From NCBI GenBank assembly GCA_964594905.1, contig CAZQOI010000007.1, forward strand, positions 1 through 64,000: a DNA stretch of 64,000 bases, given 5' to 3'. Of this stretch, positions 1-8,716 are shown piece after piece. The notes beneath the pieces are model-generated. The model worked only from the letters and a program-made list of their open reading frames with translations. It had not been told where the DNA came from and did no database searches. Within the stretch, counting starts at the first letter, position 1, and each line of letters starts with the position of its first letter. This stretch comes from Granulosicoccus sp964594905 (GTDB taxonomy: Bacteria; Pseudomonadota; Gammaproteobacteria; Granulosicoccales; Granulosicoccaceae). A program made the translations under genes and the position numbers.

Positions 1-948
1 GGTGCCGCTACCAAGATACCTTTCGCCCTCGATTGGAAATTCGAAGGGCCTTCAGCGGCATTCTTCGCGGCAATTGATAATGGCCACTTTGCTAAAGCAG
101 ATCTCGAAGTAGAGGTTTCTCCTGGCCAAGGGTCTCTTGCGGCTATTCCAAAGGTCGCTACCGGCGCTTTCCCATTGGGATTTGCCGACATCAATTCGCT
201 TGTGCAGTTTCTGGATCAGAACCCAGGCGCTCCTGTGACGGCCATCATGATGATTTATGACAAGCCTCCGTTTGCGATCGTAGGTCGTAAATCGTTGGGT
301 ATCAATGAGCCAAAAGATCTCGAGAGCCGCACCTTGGGTGCGCCTCCACCTGATGGCGCATGGGCGCAGTTTCCAGCCTTCGCTGAAGCTGCAGATATCG
401 ATCCGGATGCGATTAAGGTTGAGCCAGTTGGGTTTCCAACTCGCGAGCCTATGCTGGCTGAAGGTAAGGTAGATGCGGTAACAGGATTCTCTTTTTCTTC
501 CTATCTTAATCTTGTCCGCTTGGGCGTTCCTGAAGAAGATATCTCGGTCATCCTGATGGCGGATCACGGACTCGCTTTGTATGGCAATGCAATTATTGTC
601 AATACAGAATTTGCTGCCGAAAATCCTGATGCTGTAAAAGGCTTTCTGGCGGCTGTTGCTGCTGGCTGGAATGACGTGATCGCAGATCCCGCTATGGGTG
701 CTAAAGCGGTTGGCGAGCGTAATCCTGCGGCTGATGTTGCATTGGAACAGCGACGCCTTGAACTTGCTATCGAAAGCAATGTACGAACAGACTACGCACT
801 GAGTAATGGCCTCGGTGGAATTGATGCTGAACGTATGACGCTGGCCTTAGAGCAGCTTGGTAAAAACTACGAATTCAAGAATGCGCCAGACATGAGCTTG
901 TATTTTAGTGACGCCTACTTGCCCGATGGAAACTTCAAGCTCCAGTAA
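1..948 (+). CDS. ABC transporter periplasmic substrate-binding protein, NMT1/SsuA-like (5' truncated)
   Basis: The reading frame is open from base 1, so the signal peptide and the true start lie outside the window. About 315 residues are present. The visible N-terminus has the LDWKFEGPSAAFF stretch, which fits the first strand and helix of the NMT1/THI5-SsuA-TauA periplasmic binding fold. Later segments (a 'GFADINSL' ligand-loop region and 'KDLESRTLGAPPPDGAW') fit the same two-lobe fold. The ATPase gene starts 6 bp downstream and the permease follows, so this is one import operon. Family members bind nitrate, sulfonates, taurine, aromatic acids or pyrimidine precursors. Nothing here identifies the ligand. 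Confidence 0.85.
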   Translation, partial: GAATKIPFALDWKFEGPSAAFFAAIDNGHFAKADLEVEVSPGQGSLAAIPKVATGAFPLGFADINSLVQFLDQNPGAPVTAIMMIYDKPPFAIVGRKSLGINEPKDLESRTLGAPPPDGAWAQFPAFAEAADIDPDAIKVEPVGFPTREPMLAEGKVDAVTGFSFSSYLNLVRLGVPEEDISVILMADHGLALYGNAIIVNTEFAAENPDAVKGFLAAVAAGWNDVIADPAMGAKAVGERNPAADVALEQRRLELAIESNVRTDYALSNGLGGIDAERMTLALEQLGKNYEFKNAPDMSLYFSDAYLPDGNFKLQ

Positions 949-954
949 TCTTTC

Positions 955-1821
955 GTGACGACTGAGGTACAAGTATCGTCTGAGGGCGAATCCCCCGCGC
1001 TTATAGACATAAAGGATGTCAGTCACTCATTTGTGACTGATACCGGTTCGCTGGACGTACTGCAAGATCTTAATCTTGCAGTACGAAAAGGCGGCTTTAG
1101 TGCGGTGGTTGGTCCATCTGGTTGTGGTAAGTCCACACTGACCCGGCTTATCGCTGGTTTGCTCAAGCCTGACTCAGGCGAGGTGTGGCTTCACGGTGAA
1201 CGTGTAAAAAGCCCACGTGCGACGGTGGGTATGGCTTTTCAGAATCCGGTGTTGCTGGAGTGGCGTTCGGTTTTGAAAAACGTCATGTTGCCTCTTGAGA
1301 TCGTTGGCCGCGGCATGCCTGCAAGTGAGCAGGAAGAGAGGGCGCGTTATCTTTTGTCTTTGGTTGGACTGTCTGGTTTTGAAGACAAGCGACCATCTGA
1401 ACTCTCGGGCGGTATGCGTCAACGTGCATCCTTGTGTCGAGCACTGGTCCATAAGCCAGAAGTGTTGATACTGGATGAGCCGTTTGGTGCTCTCGATGCA
1501 TTTACACGTGAAGATCTATGGCAAACCATGCACAAGCTTCGCGAGCAGGAACCCTTCACCGCGGTGCTGATTACGCACGATTTGCGTGAAAGCATTTTTC
1601 TCGCTGATGAGGTTATCGTTTTGTCTGGTCGTCCTGCGCATGCACAGTACCGATTGACGGTGAATATGCCAGAACCGCGCGTACTTGATGATCTATACGG
1701 ATCGAGCGCCACGGAAATGCTCGCAATCCTTCGCCAACAAATACAAATAGCTCAAGGTCGTGATGTATCGAGCATTGATCAAGCTGGTGTTGGGATCGAC
1801 GCAGAGCAGGGGCATAGTTAG
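955..1821 (+). CDS. ABC transporter ATP-binding protein (SsuB/TauB-like)
   Basis: 288 residues with a complete ATPase cassette: Walker A GPSGCGKST, Q-loop around 'AFQNPVLLEWRSV', signature LSGGMRQR, Walker B VLILDEPFGALD and the switch histidine in 'LITHDLRES'. The 'DEPFGALDAFTR' stretch is typical of the nitrate/sulfonate/taurine importer ATPases. It should energise import by the permease encoded just downstream. The start is GTG, 6 bp after the binding-protein stop, and the stop overlaps the permease start by one base, so translation is probably coupled. Confidence 0.93.
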   Translation: MTTEVQVSSEGESPALIDIKDVSHSFVTDTGSLDVLQDLNLAVRKGGFSAVVGPSGCGKSTLTRLIAGLLKPDSGEVWLHGERVKSPRATVGMAFQNPVLLEWRSVLKNVMLPLEIVGRGMPASEQEERARYLLSLVGLSGFEDKRPSELSGGMRQRASLCRALVHKPEVLILDEPFGALDAFTREDLWQTMHKLREQEPFTAVLITHDLRESIFLADEVIVLSGRPAHAQYRLTVNMPEPRVLDDLYGSSATEMLAILRQQIQIAQGRDVSSIDQAGVGIDAEQGHS

Positions 1822-2582
1822 TGAGTTTGCAAAAACTGTTTGTACCCCTGATAACGATCATTATATTTCTGGGTCTGTGGGAGCTGCTGGTTTGGGTGAA
1901 GCAATGGCCCAATTACAAGATGGCGTCACCCTCTGATGTCTGGCCAGCATTCTGGAAATTCAAGGAGTTGTTTGTCGTGTATGGCTGGCAAACGCTATGG
2001 CGAACAGTAGCTGGTTTGATGCTCGCCGTTTTGTTCGGTACCTTGATTGGCATGTTAATGGGTTTTTCCAGGCGGATCAGGCAGGGTCTTTATCCGCTGC
2101 TGGTAGGCTTTAATGCGGTGCCAAAAGCGACTGTAGTACCGATTCTAGCTTTGATGTTTGTTGGTGAGCACGATATGAACACCATACTGATGGCGTTCAT
2201 GATTTCTTTTTTTCCTATTGCGGTGTCAGTTTCTATTGGTTTAAGCACATTGGAGCCGGAGTACCGGGACATTTTGGGTGCGTTGGGTGCTTCACGCTTC
2301 ACGATTTTTCGCAAGATTGCTTTACCGAAGACACTTCCTGAATTTTTTGGTGCATTAAAGGTTTCGGCAACACTCGCTTTTATTGGAACTAATCTTGTTG
2401 AAATTATCGAGCCGCATGGTCGTGGGCTTGGTCACTTGTTCGATAGTGCCAAGATCAGCTCAGATTATCCGCTGATGTTTGCAGTGCTTTTTGCACTCGC
2501 ATTTATGGGTATTCTGCTTTATTACCTGGTTGTTCTGTTAGAACAAATTTTTGCAGGATGGGCCGAACGCGCTTCTGACTAG
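1821..2582 (+). CDS. ABC transporter permease (SsuC/TauC-like)
   Basis: 253 residues, the usual length for a BPD_transp_1 permease of the SsuC/TauC group, with about six hydrophobic segments. The cytoplasmic coupling (EAA-type) loop is visible as 'EYRDILGALGASRFTIFRKIALPKTLPEFF'-like sequence, with the expected G-x-x-x-x-x-x-x-I-x-LP spacing. The start is GTG and shares one base with the stop of the ATPase gene. It should form the inner-membrane channel for the ligand of the binding protein encoded first. A terminator follows immediately, which closes the three-gene operon. Confidence 0.9.
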   Translation: MSLQKLFVPLITIIIFLGLWELLVWVKQWPNYKMASPSDVWPAFWKFKELFVVYGWQTLWRTVAGLMLAVLFGTLIGMLMGFSRRIRQGLYPLLVGFNAVPKATVVPILALMFVGEHDMNTILMAFMISFFPIAVSVSIGLSTLEPEYRDILGALGASRFTIFRKIALPKTLPEFFGALKVSATLAFIGTNLVEIIEPHGRGLGHLFDSAKISSDYPLMFAVLFALAFMGILLYYLVVLLEQIFAGWAERASD

Positions 2583-2606
2583 TCGATATTCGATCGACGT
2601 TTTTTT
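2582..2606 (+). terminator. Rho-independent terminator of the ABC transporter operon
   Basis: A 6-bp stem (gtcgat / atcgac, 2582-2587 and 2593-2598) with a 5-nt loop is followed by one G and a run of seven T. It starts on the last base of the permease stop codon and separates the operon from the convergent kinase gene. The stem is short and only half G+C, so strength is uncertain. Confidence 0.65.
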
Positions 2607-2639
2607 ATCTCCTAAAGCCAATCTGAATTTTTAGGCATC

Positions 2640-4415
2640 TCAGCTTAAAGCTGGAATTCGATCTCGGGTAGCATCATTCAGAAAAGCATATAGAGCCTCT
2701 GTATCGCACGGCTTATGCATTATAGGCAGACCACTAGCATGAACTTCCTGTAGTTTGTCTGCTTCAATATCGCCAGTGAGTATCAGGCTGGGTAATGGCT
2801 TGTTTAATGCGTCGCGCAAATCGTCGACCACATGTATCCCGCTTGCCCCTCCACGTAAGCGTAGATCGACAATAGCAACATCTGGCTGTTCATCGATTTC
2901 GGATAATATTTCAAACGCTTCGTCTGCCGAACCTGCTGCAACTGTATGACAATTCCATTCATCGAGTATGTTGCTCATAGCCTCTTGGATCACGATTTCG
3001 TCGTCGATAACCAGTACAAAAAGCCCTTCGAGGTCTTTATCAGTTGTCGCGGGTGTTAATCGCTTCTGATGATCGTCTACAGATTCACCCATCGGAACCT
3101 CTAGGCTGAACACGGACCCTTTTCCAACTTCCGATGTTAAGTTCAAGTTTATATCTAAAAGCTCTGAGAGACGCTTGACAATGGAAAGGCCAAGTCCGAT
3201 GCCTTTTGTGCGATCACGCTCTGGGTTATTGAGTTGAATGAATTCGTCAAAAATATGAGCTTGATCTTTAGTCGCTATCCCGCAACCGGTATCGCAAATG
3301 TCGATTTTTACCGAACCAGCGATGTACTCTGTGCGGATTGTGACGCGACCTTTTTCTGTGTATCGGATAGCGTTACTGATTAGATTTCGCAACAGGTTTT
3401 CTAATAGCTGCTGATCTGATCGGACAATGCATTCCTCAGCGTTTACATCTAGATCCAAGCCTTTGTCTTCAGCGACAACCCCAAACTCGACCATGATTCT
3501 ATCGAGTATTGTATTTAAATAAAAATTTTCCTTTTTTACCGACAAGGTGCCGGCATCAAGTTTTGACACATCCAGTAGGCTATCGAACATTTGTTCTAGT
3601 GCGGTGACGGAGGCGTCGATATTTTTTGCAAGATCTTGTTGCTTTGCATCGTTCTTCATCATTTGCAGCGTTGCGGTGTAGAGTCTTAGTGCGCACAAGG
3701 GTTGTCTAAGATCATGACTAGCTGCTGCCAAAAATTGGCTCTTTGAGTTATCAGCTTTCTTTGCAAGATTCATCGATTCGACGGCAACTCTTTTTTCATC
3801 AGTCAATCGATCAACGAGTGTTAAATTTTCAAATCGTAGTTTGATCGACTGAACAACGGTTGCTCGGAAGCTACTCGAGAACATGATGCTGACAATCAAG
3901 TACAAAAACATCAGAGATGCGATCCATTTGTACAAGTTATCGTCCAGCGTTATAAGCGCTATCGCTGTGGGTAATACGAATGGAATAACGAAACCGAGAT
4001 AGGCGCTTTTTAAATGAGCCAGGGATGCAGTCGCACTCGCTACTAGTCCGGTTAAAACCATAATGGTTATCAGGCTTACTTGAGGTATGTTTTGTAAAAC
4101 CGCAAGAACACCAAAAACTCCCCACAGCGAACCAGAAAGTACGAAGAACACAGAAAAATGTGAATTTTGTATTTTGACGTTTTCTATGGTTATCGGGATT
4201 GATCTCCAGTACTGCCAATGAAAGTAGCGAATTATGGCCAAAAGGAAGACAGCGGAGATCCAAGCAATCAACGCTTGTGTGTTGAGGTAATTACGCAAGG
4301 CGATAGAAACGATAGTTGATGTCGCCAGATTGCTGAGAATTACAATAGGAAGCTGTTTGTGCAACAACGACATCTGCTCAACCCAGACGCGGTTTTCCAT
4401 GTTGTTTGGCGTCAC
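2640..4415 (-). CDS. Membrane-bound hybrid sensor histidine kinase with C-terminal receiver
   Basis: 591 residues. The N-terminus (about 20-190) has roughly six membrane helices and no recognisable periplasmic sensor domain. A linker leads to a HisKA domain with phospho-acceptor His234 in 'AASHDLRQP'. An HATPase domain follows, with N-box 'LLRNLISNAIRYT', G1 'DTGCGI' and G2 'GIGLGLSIV'. The receiver has Asp517 in 'VAIVDLRLRGG' and the conserved Lys in 'MHKPC'. The GTG start at 4415 is preceded by a good Shine-Dalgarno (gagga, 6-nt spacing); ATG at 4400 is the alternative. No output regulator is adjacent, so the receiver may act as a phosphate sink or pass phosphate on through a distant Hpt protein. 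Stimulus unknown. Confidence 0.9.
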   Translation of the reverse strand: MTPNNMENRVWVEQMSLLHKQLPIVILSNLATSTIVSIALRNYLNTQALIAWISAVFLLAIIRYFHWQYWRSIPITIENVKIQNSHFSVFFVLSGSLWGVFGVLAVLQNIPQVSLITIMVLTGLVASATASLAHLKSAYLGFVIPFVLPTAIALITLDDNLYKWIASLMFLYLIVSIMFSSSFRATVVQSIKLRFENLTLVDRLTDEKRVAVESMNLAKKADNSKSQFLAAASHDLRQPLCALRLYTATLQMMKNDAKQQDLAKNIDASVTALEQMFDSLLDVSKLDAGTLSVKKENFYLNTILDRIMVEFGVVAEDKGLDLDVNAEECIVRSDQQLLENLLRNLISNAIRYTEKGRVTIRTEYIAGSVKIDICDTGCGIATKDQAHIFDEFIQLNNPERDRTKGIGLGLSIVKRLSELLDINLNLTSEVGKGSVFSLEVPMGESVDDHQKRLTPATTDKDLEGLFVLVIDDEIVIQEAMSNILDEWNCHTVAAGSADEAFEILSEIDEQPDVAIVDLRLRGGASGIHVVDDLRDALNKPLPSLILTGDIEADKLQEVHASGLPIMHKPCDTEALYAFLNDATRDRIPALS

Positions 4416-4779
4416 AGAGGTTCCTCAGGTACTTCACTATGCAGATTTTCAAAAAGATACACGAAGATCTGCAGAAATGTGCTGATTCTCATCAATCCAA
4501 CCTATTGTAGGAGTGATGGATGGCCCTGTGTGATCACGTAGAACTATATGAGTGGAGATTTTCGTAATATCGCGGCGTTGCGACTCGCTCTCGCGATCAA
4601 GTAGGGGTCTTTGGATCTCGTCAGCTCAGTTTCGTGATCCTAATATCAGAAATTCATCACATTCCATCACCCGCATTGAGTATTGATTTCCCATACACGG
4701 CATAAATATTTTCGCCATTGAATGTCGCAGCCGCTCTAAACCTATCGGGGTAAATGATAGTGATTAGAGAGAGTCAAGC
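4416..4779. other. Intergenic region between divergent kinase and pseudopilin genes
   Basis: 364 bp without a credible gene. It must hold the promoters of both divergent genes, but no clear -35/-10 pair was recognised. A weak 6-bp inverted repeat (atcgcg / cgcgat) sits at 4569-4597. Confidence 0.5.
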
Positions 4780-5310
4780 ATGAAGCATTCGATTCGCGGG
4801 TTTTCATTGATCGAAATGATGGTGGTCGTTTCGATCTCGGCAATACTGGTAGCAATGTGGGCTAATCAAGCGACTGCGCGCCAAGTCAAAGAAATGAATC
4901 GAGCAAAAACCACAGCAGCATTCAGTATGTTGTCGCGGCCCAAAATAGCGGTTACTGAGTTTTTTCATTATGAGGGTAAGTTTCCCGTTAACAACAAGGA
5001 AGCTCAACTACCCCCTCCAGAGGTTCTCGCTGGAATTGAAACTGAATATATCGAGGTTGTAAATGGAGCGATTCATATCACTCTAAAAAAGAGTGGTCCG
5101 GAATCCCCTGAGAAAATACTGAGCTTTCGACCTGCTGTTCTTAAAGCTGAACCATTCGGTCCATACATGACCTGGGTTTGTGGTAATCAGGAAGTGGACT
5201 CCCGGCTTATTGTATCTGGCGTTAATCACACGAATATTGACAATCAATATTTGCCTCGGCAATGTCGCGGTAACGGTACATCGACTGGCATTGAGACTGC
5301 GGCCTCGTAA
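4780..5310 (+). CDS. Type IV pilin-like / pseudopilin protein
   Basis: 176 residues starting with a short basic leader and a prepilin-peptidase site, G|FSLIEMMVVV, with the conserved Glu at mature position 5. A hydrophobic helix to about residue 30 follows. This N-terminus is diagnostic for type IV pilins, type II secretion pseudopilins and competence pseudopilins. The globular part has two cysteines near the C-terminus ('WVCGNQE' and 'PRQCRG') that could form the disulfide seen in many minor pilins. No other pilus or secretion gene is nearby, so it is an orphan that would need a prepilin peptidase and assembly machine encoded elsewhere. A purine-rich stretch (agagagag) precedes the ATG. Confidence 0.8.
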   Translation: MKHSIRGFSLIEMMVVVSISAILVAMWANQATARQVKEMNRAKTTAAFSMLSRPKIAVTEFFHYEGKFPVNNKEAQLPPPEVLAGIETEYIEVVNGAIHITLKKSGPESPEKILSFRPAVLKAEPFGPYMTWVCGNQEVDSRLIVSGVNHTNIDNQYLPRQCRGNGTSTGIETAAS

Positions 5311-5367
5311 GTGGCGAAAGGGAGAGTGCATCGCGCTAATTGATTATTATTTTTTCTGATAGTCATT

Positions 5368-5397
5368 TTTACGTTTTACCGCTTTACGTTTTACCGC
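5368..5397. repeat. Perfect 15-bp tandem duplication across a stop codon
   Basis: Two exact copies of tttacgttttaccgc lie head to tail (5368-5382 and 5383-5397). The repeat overlaps the end of the minus-strand lipoprotein gene, and each copy carries an in-frame stop, so loss of the first stop by slippage would be backed up by the second. Confidence 0.85.
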
Positions 5398-6455
5398 CTC
5401 GCGACGATTAGGCCGGCGACACGGTCAGCTATCGCGAAATGGGTTGCAGACACCGCTACTCCAACTGGTTGCTGTAGCGGCAACCTTAAAGAGTTCACTA
5501 TAGAGTCGGTTATTGGATTTATGGTATCTACACTATCGTGGCTGACACCCACTACAAAAAGCTGATTGCCATCTGTGGCTATGTTTGTGGGTTCGTAGCC
5601 CAAAGGAATAGTTGATAAGCTGTTTGAATCAGATCTATCAATGACTTGTATGCCGTTTGCCGCGAAATGAGCGACATATAGTCTGTCATCTAAAAACTCA
5701 CTTTCAAGTGGGAAATTAGCAGGGCCAAACGGTACACCGAAGCTACCAGTGAATAGCCCCGCCGTCAGTACGATAACCTGGGGCGTGCTGACAATACTGC
5801 CAAGTGAATCGAACTCAACAACCTGGATACCCCAGTTGGCTACTGCACCCAAATCCTGTGAATAAAATGCCAACGCGCCGTTATCTGTAGGTGCCAGGTG
5901 TACGTCTGGGTTGCCAGTTCTATTATCTACTACCGGAATTCCCGACAACACTAGTGTCATGGAGGTAGCATCATAGGTATAGACTTGTGTATTTGAGTTT
6001 GTTGAGCCTGCTGACACTGCCAATATACCGTTAGCTGCTGAGACACCTGAAAAGATCGAAAAATTAGTGCTCACCGTAGTGATATTGTTGGGTTCCATCG
6101 GATTGGTAAGATCGTACTGCCGAAGCGTCATTCCAGATTGAGTAAACAACAGCCCAAGTTCTGCGTCACCACTGATATCGTCTGCAGGTAGTGATAGAAA
6201 ATTCCTTTGAAATGTATCAGTATCGATAATTTCGATGCCGCTTCCACAGGCTGCGTAAGCATATCCATTGACAATAACTACGTTTTGGCAACCAGCTGTC
6301 GCCAGTGAATCAATATCCACTGTAGTGTTATTGGTTTCTTCGTCAGGTGCTGATTCAATCGTGGAATTCGTACCCTGTTCGCTTGAAGAACAAGAAGCGA
6401 GGAACAATGGAAAGAGAATTAATGCGAGATGTCGAAAACTAAAGTTAGCTGTCAT
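5391..6455 (-). CDS. Lipoprotein, probable beta-propeller (YVTN/LVIVD-like repeats)
   Basis: About 354 residues from ATG at 6455, chosen because it places the signal peptide correctly; a longer in-frame start exists at 6485. The leader ends in a lipobox, FLASC, followed by a Ser/Glu/Thr-rich tether typical of lipoproteins. The rest is built from short beta-rich segments with recurring phrases such as 'VVIVNGYAYAACGSGIEIIDT', 'DDRLYVAHFAANGIQVIDR' and 'GNQLFVVGVS'. These resemble the LVIVD/YVTN propeller repeats of surface proteins. The assignment as a propeller is by repeat pattern only. It is monocistronic, convergent with the pseudopilin gene. Confidence 0.65.
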   Translation of the reverse strand: MTANFSFRHLALILFPLFLASCSSSEQGTNSTIESAPDEETNNTTVDIDSLATAGCQNVVIVNGYAYAACGSGIEIIDTDTFQRNFLSLPADDISGDAELGLLFTQSGMTLRQYDLTNPMEPNNITTVSTNFSIFSGVSAANGILAVSAGSTNSNTQVYTYDATSMTLVLSGIPVVDNRTGNPDVHLAPTDNGALAFYSQDLGAVANWGIQVVEFDSLGSIVSTPQVIVLTAGLFTGSFGVPFGPANFPLESEFLDDRLYVAHFAANGIQVIDRSDSNSLSTIPLGYEPTNIATDGNQLFVVGVSHDSVDTINPITDSIVNSLRLPLQQPVGVAVSATHFAIADRVAGLIVARR

Positions 6456-6805
6456 TCGATGTTTGCCAATATGTGTCGGTCGCATGCGAGCAGGTATATT
6501 TATGACGTATAAACCTTCGATCGGTTCGTAGCAGTGTCAATTCATCTAGAGATCTGTCGATCCGCGATAAAGCTGCGCGTCGTTTGGAAGAAAATAATGA
6601 GTATTCAATAATCGCAATATAAAGCTTGACAGACGTGCTAAGTCTTTGAATATATTGTCTATTATTGCGTATCTGGATTCTTACCCGAAGCATACTAATC
6701 GTTAAAGTACTGAGCCTGAACTACTCACGGGAAAGCAGCTCTCAAGGGGCATGCAAGCAAATATGTGTTTGCACTTAACTTATAACCCTTTAAAGGAGTT
6801 TTCCA
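6456..6805. other. Intergenic region between divergent lipoprotein and DM13 genes
   Basis: About 350 bp, AT-rich, with no credible gene. It holds the candidate promoter at 6626-6656 (listed separately) and the Shine-Dalgarno of the DM13 gene. Confidence 0.5.
6626..6656 (+). promoter_or_regulatory. Candidate sigma-70 promoter upstream of the DM13 gene
   Basis: A perfect TTGACA (6626-6631) and a TATATT (6651-6656) are separated by 19 bp, longer than the preferred 17. If used, it would give an untranslated leader of about 145 nt. No other match as good was seen in the region. Confidence 0.4.
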
Positions 6806-7249
6806 ATGCAACCCAAGAACGTATCAATTAACGCAGTCATCATGAGTTTCATGCTTTCATGTCTTGTTTTCGGATTCATGGCTGTGAGTGTAGCCGCAGC
6901 GGCAACCGGTGGAACACAATCTGGAGACTGGGTAAAAAAGGACTACAGCATCAAAGGTGAATGGACACTTGAAAAGCGAGGCGATCAACACGTTATTTCT
7001 TTTAACGATAAATTCAAAACCAAGAAAGGTCCGGATTTGAAGATCTTTCTGTCAAAGCAATCCATTGACGAAGTAACGGGGAAAACAGCTACCAATGATG
7101 CGGTACTTGTCTCTGTTTTACAAAAGAACAAAGGTTCACAGGAATATGTCTTGCCAGATAATGTAGATGTTAGTGATTTCAAGTCTCTTCTGATTCACTG
7201 TGAAGCGTTCAGTGTTTTGTGGGGTGGTACGAATCTACACAGCTCTTAG
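6806..7249 (+). CDS. Exported DM13-domain protein
   Basis: 147 residues. A hydrophobic leader ends near 'SVAAAATGG', so it is probably exported. The mature part is one DM13 domain: 'GEWTLEKRGDQHVISFNDKFKTKKGPD', then 'LKIFLSKQS', 'SQEYVLPDNVDVSDFKSLLIHCEAFSVLWG'. The invariant Cys sits in 'HCEAFSV'. DM13 domains are proposed to be redox or electron-transfer modules with a cysteine at the active site; this is a prediction for the family, not a proven activity. A strong Shine-Dalgarno (aaaggag, 6792-6798) fixes the ATG. It appears monocistronic. Confidence 0.8.
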   Translation: MQPKNVSINAVIMSFMLSCLVFGFMAVSVAAAATGGTQSGDWVKKDYSIKGEWTLEKRGDQHVISFNDKFKTKKGPDLKIFLSKQSIDEVTGKTATNDAVLVSVLQKNKGSQEYVLPDNVDVSDFKSLLIHCEAFSVLWGGTNLHSS

Positions 7250-7596
7250 TGGTAAGCCAATACTATCAGTTGTCTTAATAAGTTCTATGTAGTTGTGATT
7301 TCAAAGTTTGAATGCGAACAAGCGTCGACTAAAGAATAGAGGGTGAGACTCAAACAGCTGCTGAGTATGGGACGAATGTCCTAAGCTCAGCGGCTGTTGT
7401 GGGTTTGGAATATGGGGTATGTGCTCGCCCGGTTCAGACAGCTAGCAACTAATGAATGCCTAGTAGTGGTATCGAGTATTCGTGATCTAATATGCTCGAT
7501 TCTTAGTGATAAGACCCCACTTCCAGTGGCTGTACGTCGATTGATGGCAATTGTCGACGACTTGCCTATCCATATTGACGTAAAATACTGCCTGAT
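7250..7596. other. Intergenic region with a structured element
   Basis: 347 bp between the DM13 and oxygenase genes. It holds the nested hairpin at 7353-7398, listed separately. A 67-codon open frame (7397-7600) lacks any supporting feature and was not called. Confidence 0.5.
7353..7398 (+). other. Nested stem-loop, possible structured RNA or terminator
   Basis: The outer arms aacagctgctgag (7353-7365) and ctcagcggctgtt (7386-7398) pair over 13 bp with a single G-T wobble. Inside the 20-nt loop, ggac (7370-7373) and gtcc (7378-7381) can form a second small hairpin around gaat. No T-run follows, so it is not a textbook intrinsic terminator. It lies about 100 bp after the DM13 stop. Confidence 0.5.
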
Positions 7597-8628
7597 ATGA
7601 ATACTACTGAAACCTCAAGCACAGACTTTGACGCGAGCGAGAAAGAGCGGCAGCTACGCTCTGAATCCGAGTTGTGGGATACCTCGGCACCCGAAGATGC
7701 ACTGGACGACGATATACCCACGATAAACCTCGATGCGTATTTTTCATCGGGATCAACGAAGGATTTGGATGAGGTTGCGCTAGAGCTAAGAAATGCCTGC
7801 GAAAAAACTGGATTTTTCTCGATCGTTGGCCACCATGTGCCATCTAATGTCATCGAGAATACGTTTTCCGAAATTCGTGGGTTTCACTCCGCAGCGGACG
7901 AAGTTAAAAGTGCCATCTTGATGGATCGACCGGGTTGGCCAGCGGGAGGAATGGGCTACTTACCGCTGAACAACCGAAAACTACCTGCTCGGCAGACCGG
8001 TAATCTCAACGAAGCATTCATAATCAAATGCGATGATCAATTGTCAATGTCTGACAACCAGTGGCCAGATGCTGCTGCATTGCCTGATTTCAGGAAGCAA
8101 ATCGAACGATACGCAGAACACCTGGAAGCGCTAGGTAAACGCATGTTGCCTATTTATGCGCGCGCATTGGGTGTCAGTGATAATTATTTTGAGGAGGCAT
8201 TTGTCAAGCCATTGTATCGATTGCGAATGACGCACTATCCGGCAGTGCCGAGTGATGAACAAGGTGCCTACGGAATTGCACCGCATGTGGATACTTCCTT
8301 TTGCACCATACTTGCGCAGGATCAACCAGGGCTGAGCGTTTTTAGTGAGCGCCGTAAGGTATGGGTCAATGCACCAGTTGTGAAAGATTCGTTTATCGTC
8401 AACACAGGTGAATTGCTAAAACACTGGACTAATGACCGTTTCCTTAGTACACGCCACTATGCGAATAACAACACGGGTTCGCGCTCGCGCTACTCCATAC
8501 CGTTTTTCTTTAATGCGAACCCTAACTACGTTATGCATTGTGTTCCTACTTGTTTTGATGAAAGTAATCCTGCTAAGTACCCGCCAATCTCTTATGCGCA
8601 AAGCCAGGCCGTCGCTCAGGGGGAGTAA
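7597..8628 (+). CDS. 2-oxoglutarate/Fe(II)-dependent oxygenase, isopenicillin-N-synthase-like
   Basis: 343 residues, the usual length for this fold. The N-terminal DIOX_N part begins at 'DIPTINLDAYF' (about 39-49) with 'ACEKTGFFSIVGHHVP' after it. The catalytic Fe2OG_Oxy domain carries the iron ligands His230 and Asp232 ('APHVDTS') and His287 ('STRHYAN'). Arg298-x-Ser300 ('SRYSIPFF') is the 2-oxoglutarate carboxylate site. All key residues are present, so it should be an active oxygenase. Substrates in this family range from hormones to antibiotics and amino acids and cannot be inferred here. The first 35 residues are an acidic, poorly conserved-looking extension. Confidence 0.88.
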   Translation: MNTTETSSTDFDASEKERQLRSESELWDTSAPEDALDDDIPTINLDAYFSSGSTKDLDEVALELRNACEKTGFFSIVGHHVPSNVIENTFSEIRGFHSAADEVKSAILMDRPGWPAGGMGYLPLNNRKLPARQTGNLNEAFIIKCDDQLSMSDNQWPDAAALPDFRKQIERYAEHLEALGKRMLPIYARALGVSDNYFEEAFVKPLYRLRMTHYPAVPSDEQGAYGIAPHVDTSFCTILAQDQPGLSVFSERRKVWVNAPVVKDSFIVNTGELLKHWTNDRFLSTRHYANNNTGSRSRYSIPFFFNANPNYVMHCVPTCFDESNPAKYPPISYAQSQAVAQGE

Positions 8629-8716
8629 AAGCTTAACTATTGCCATGCAGTCTTAACCAAATTAGTTTATGGGCTAAAACATTTTGTACTGCAAGTGTTG
8701 TTGAATTGAGGGCAGA

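Noticed and set aside
52..567. 171-codon open frame antisense to the binding-protein gene
   Set aside because: The opposite strand encodes a continuous ABC binding protein with family motifs. The antisense product has no recognisable features.
4569..4597. 6-bp inverted repeat atcgcg / cgcgat
   Set aside because: Short arms with a 17-nt loop in a long intergenic region are expected by chance.
7397..7600. 67-codon frame ending in an ATGA overlap with the oxygenase start
   Set aside because: The overlap is tempting, but the start is a TTG inside the hairpin, no Shine-Dalgarno is visible and the product has no features.
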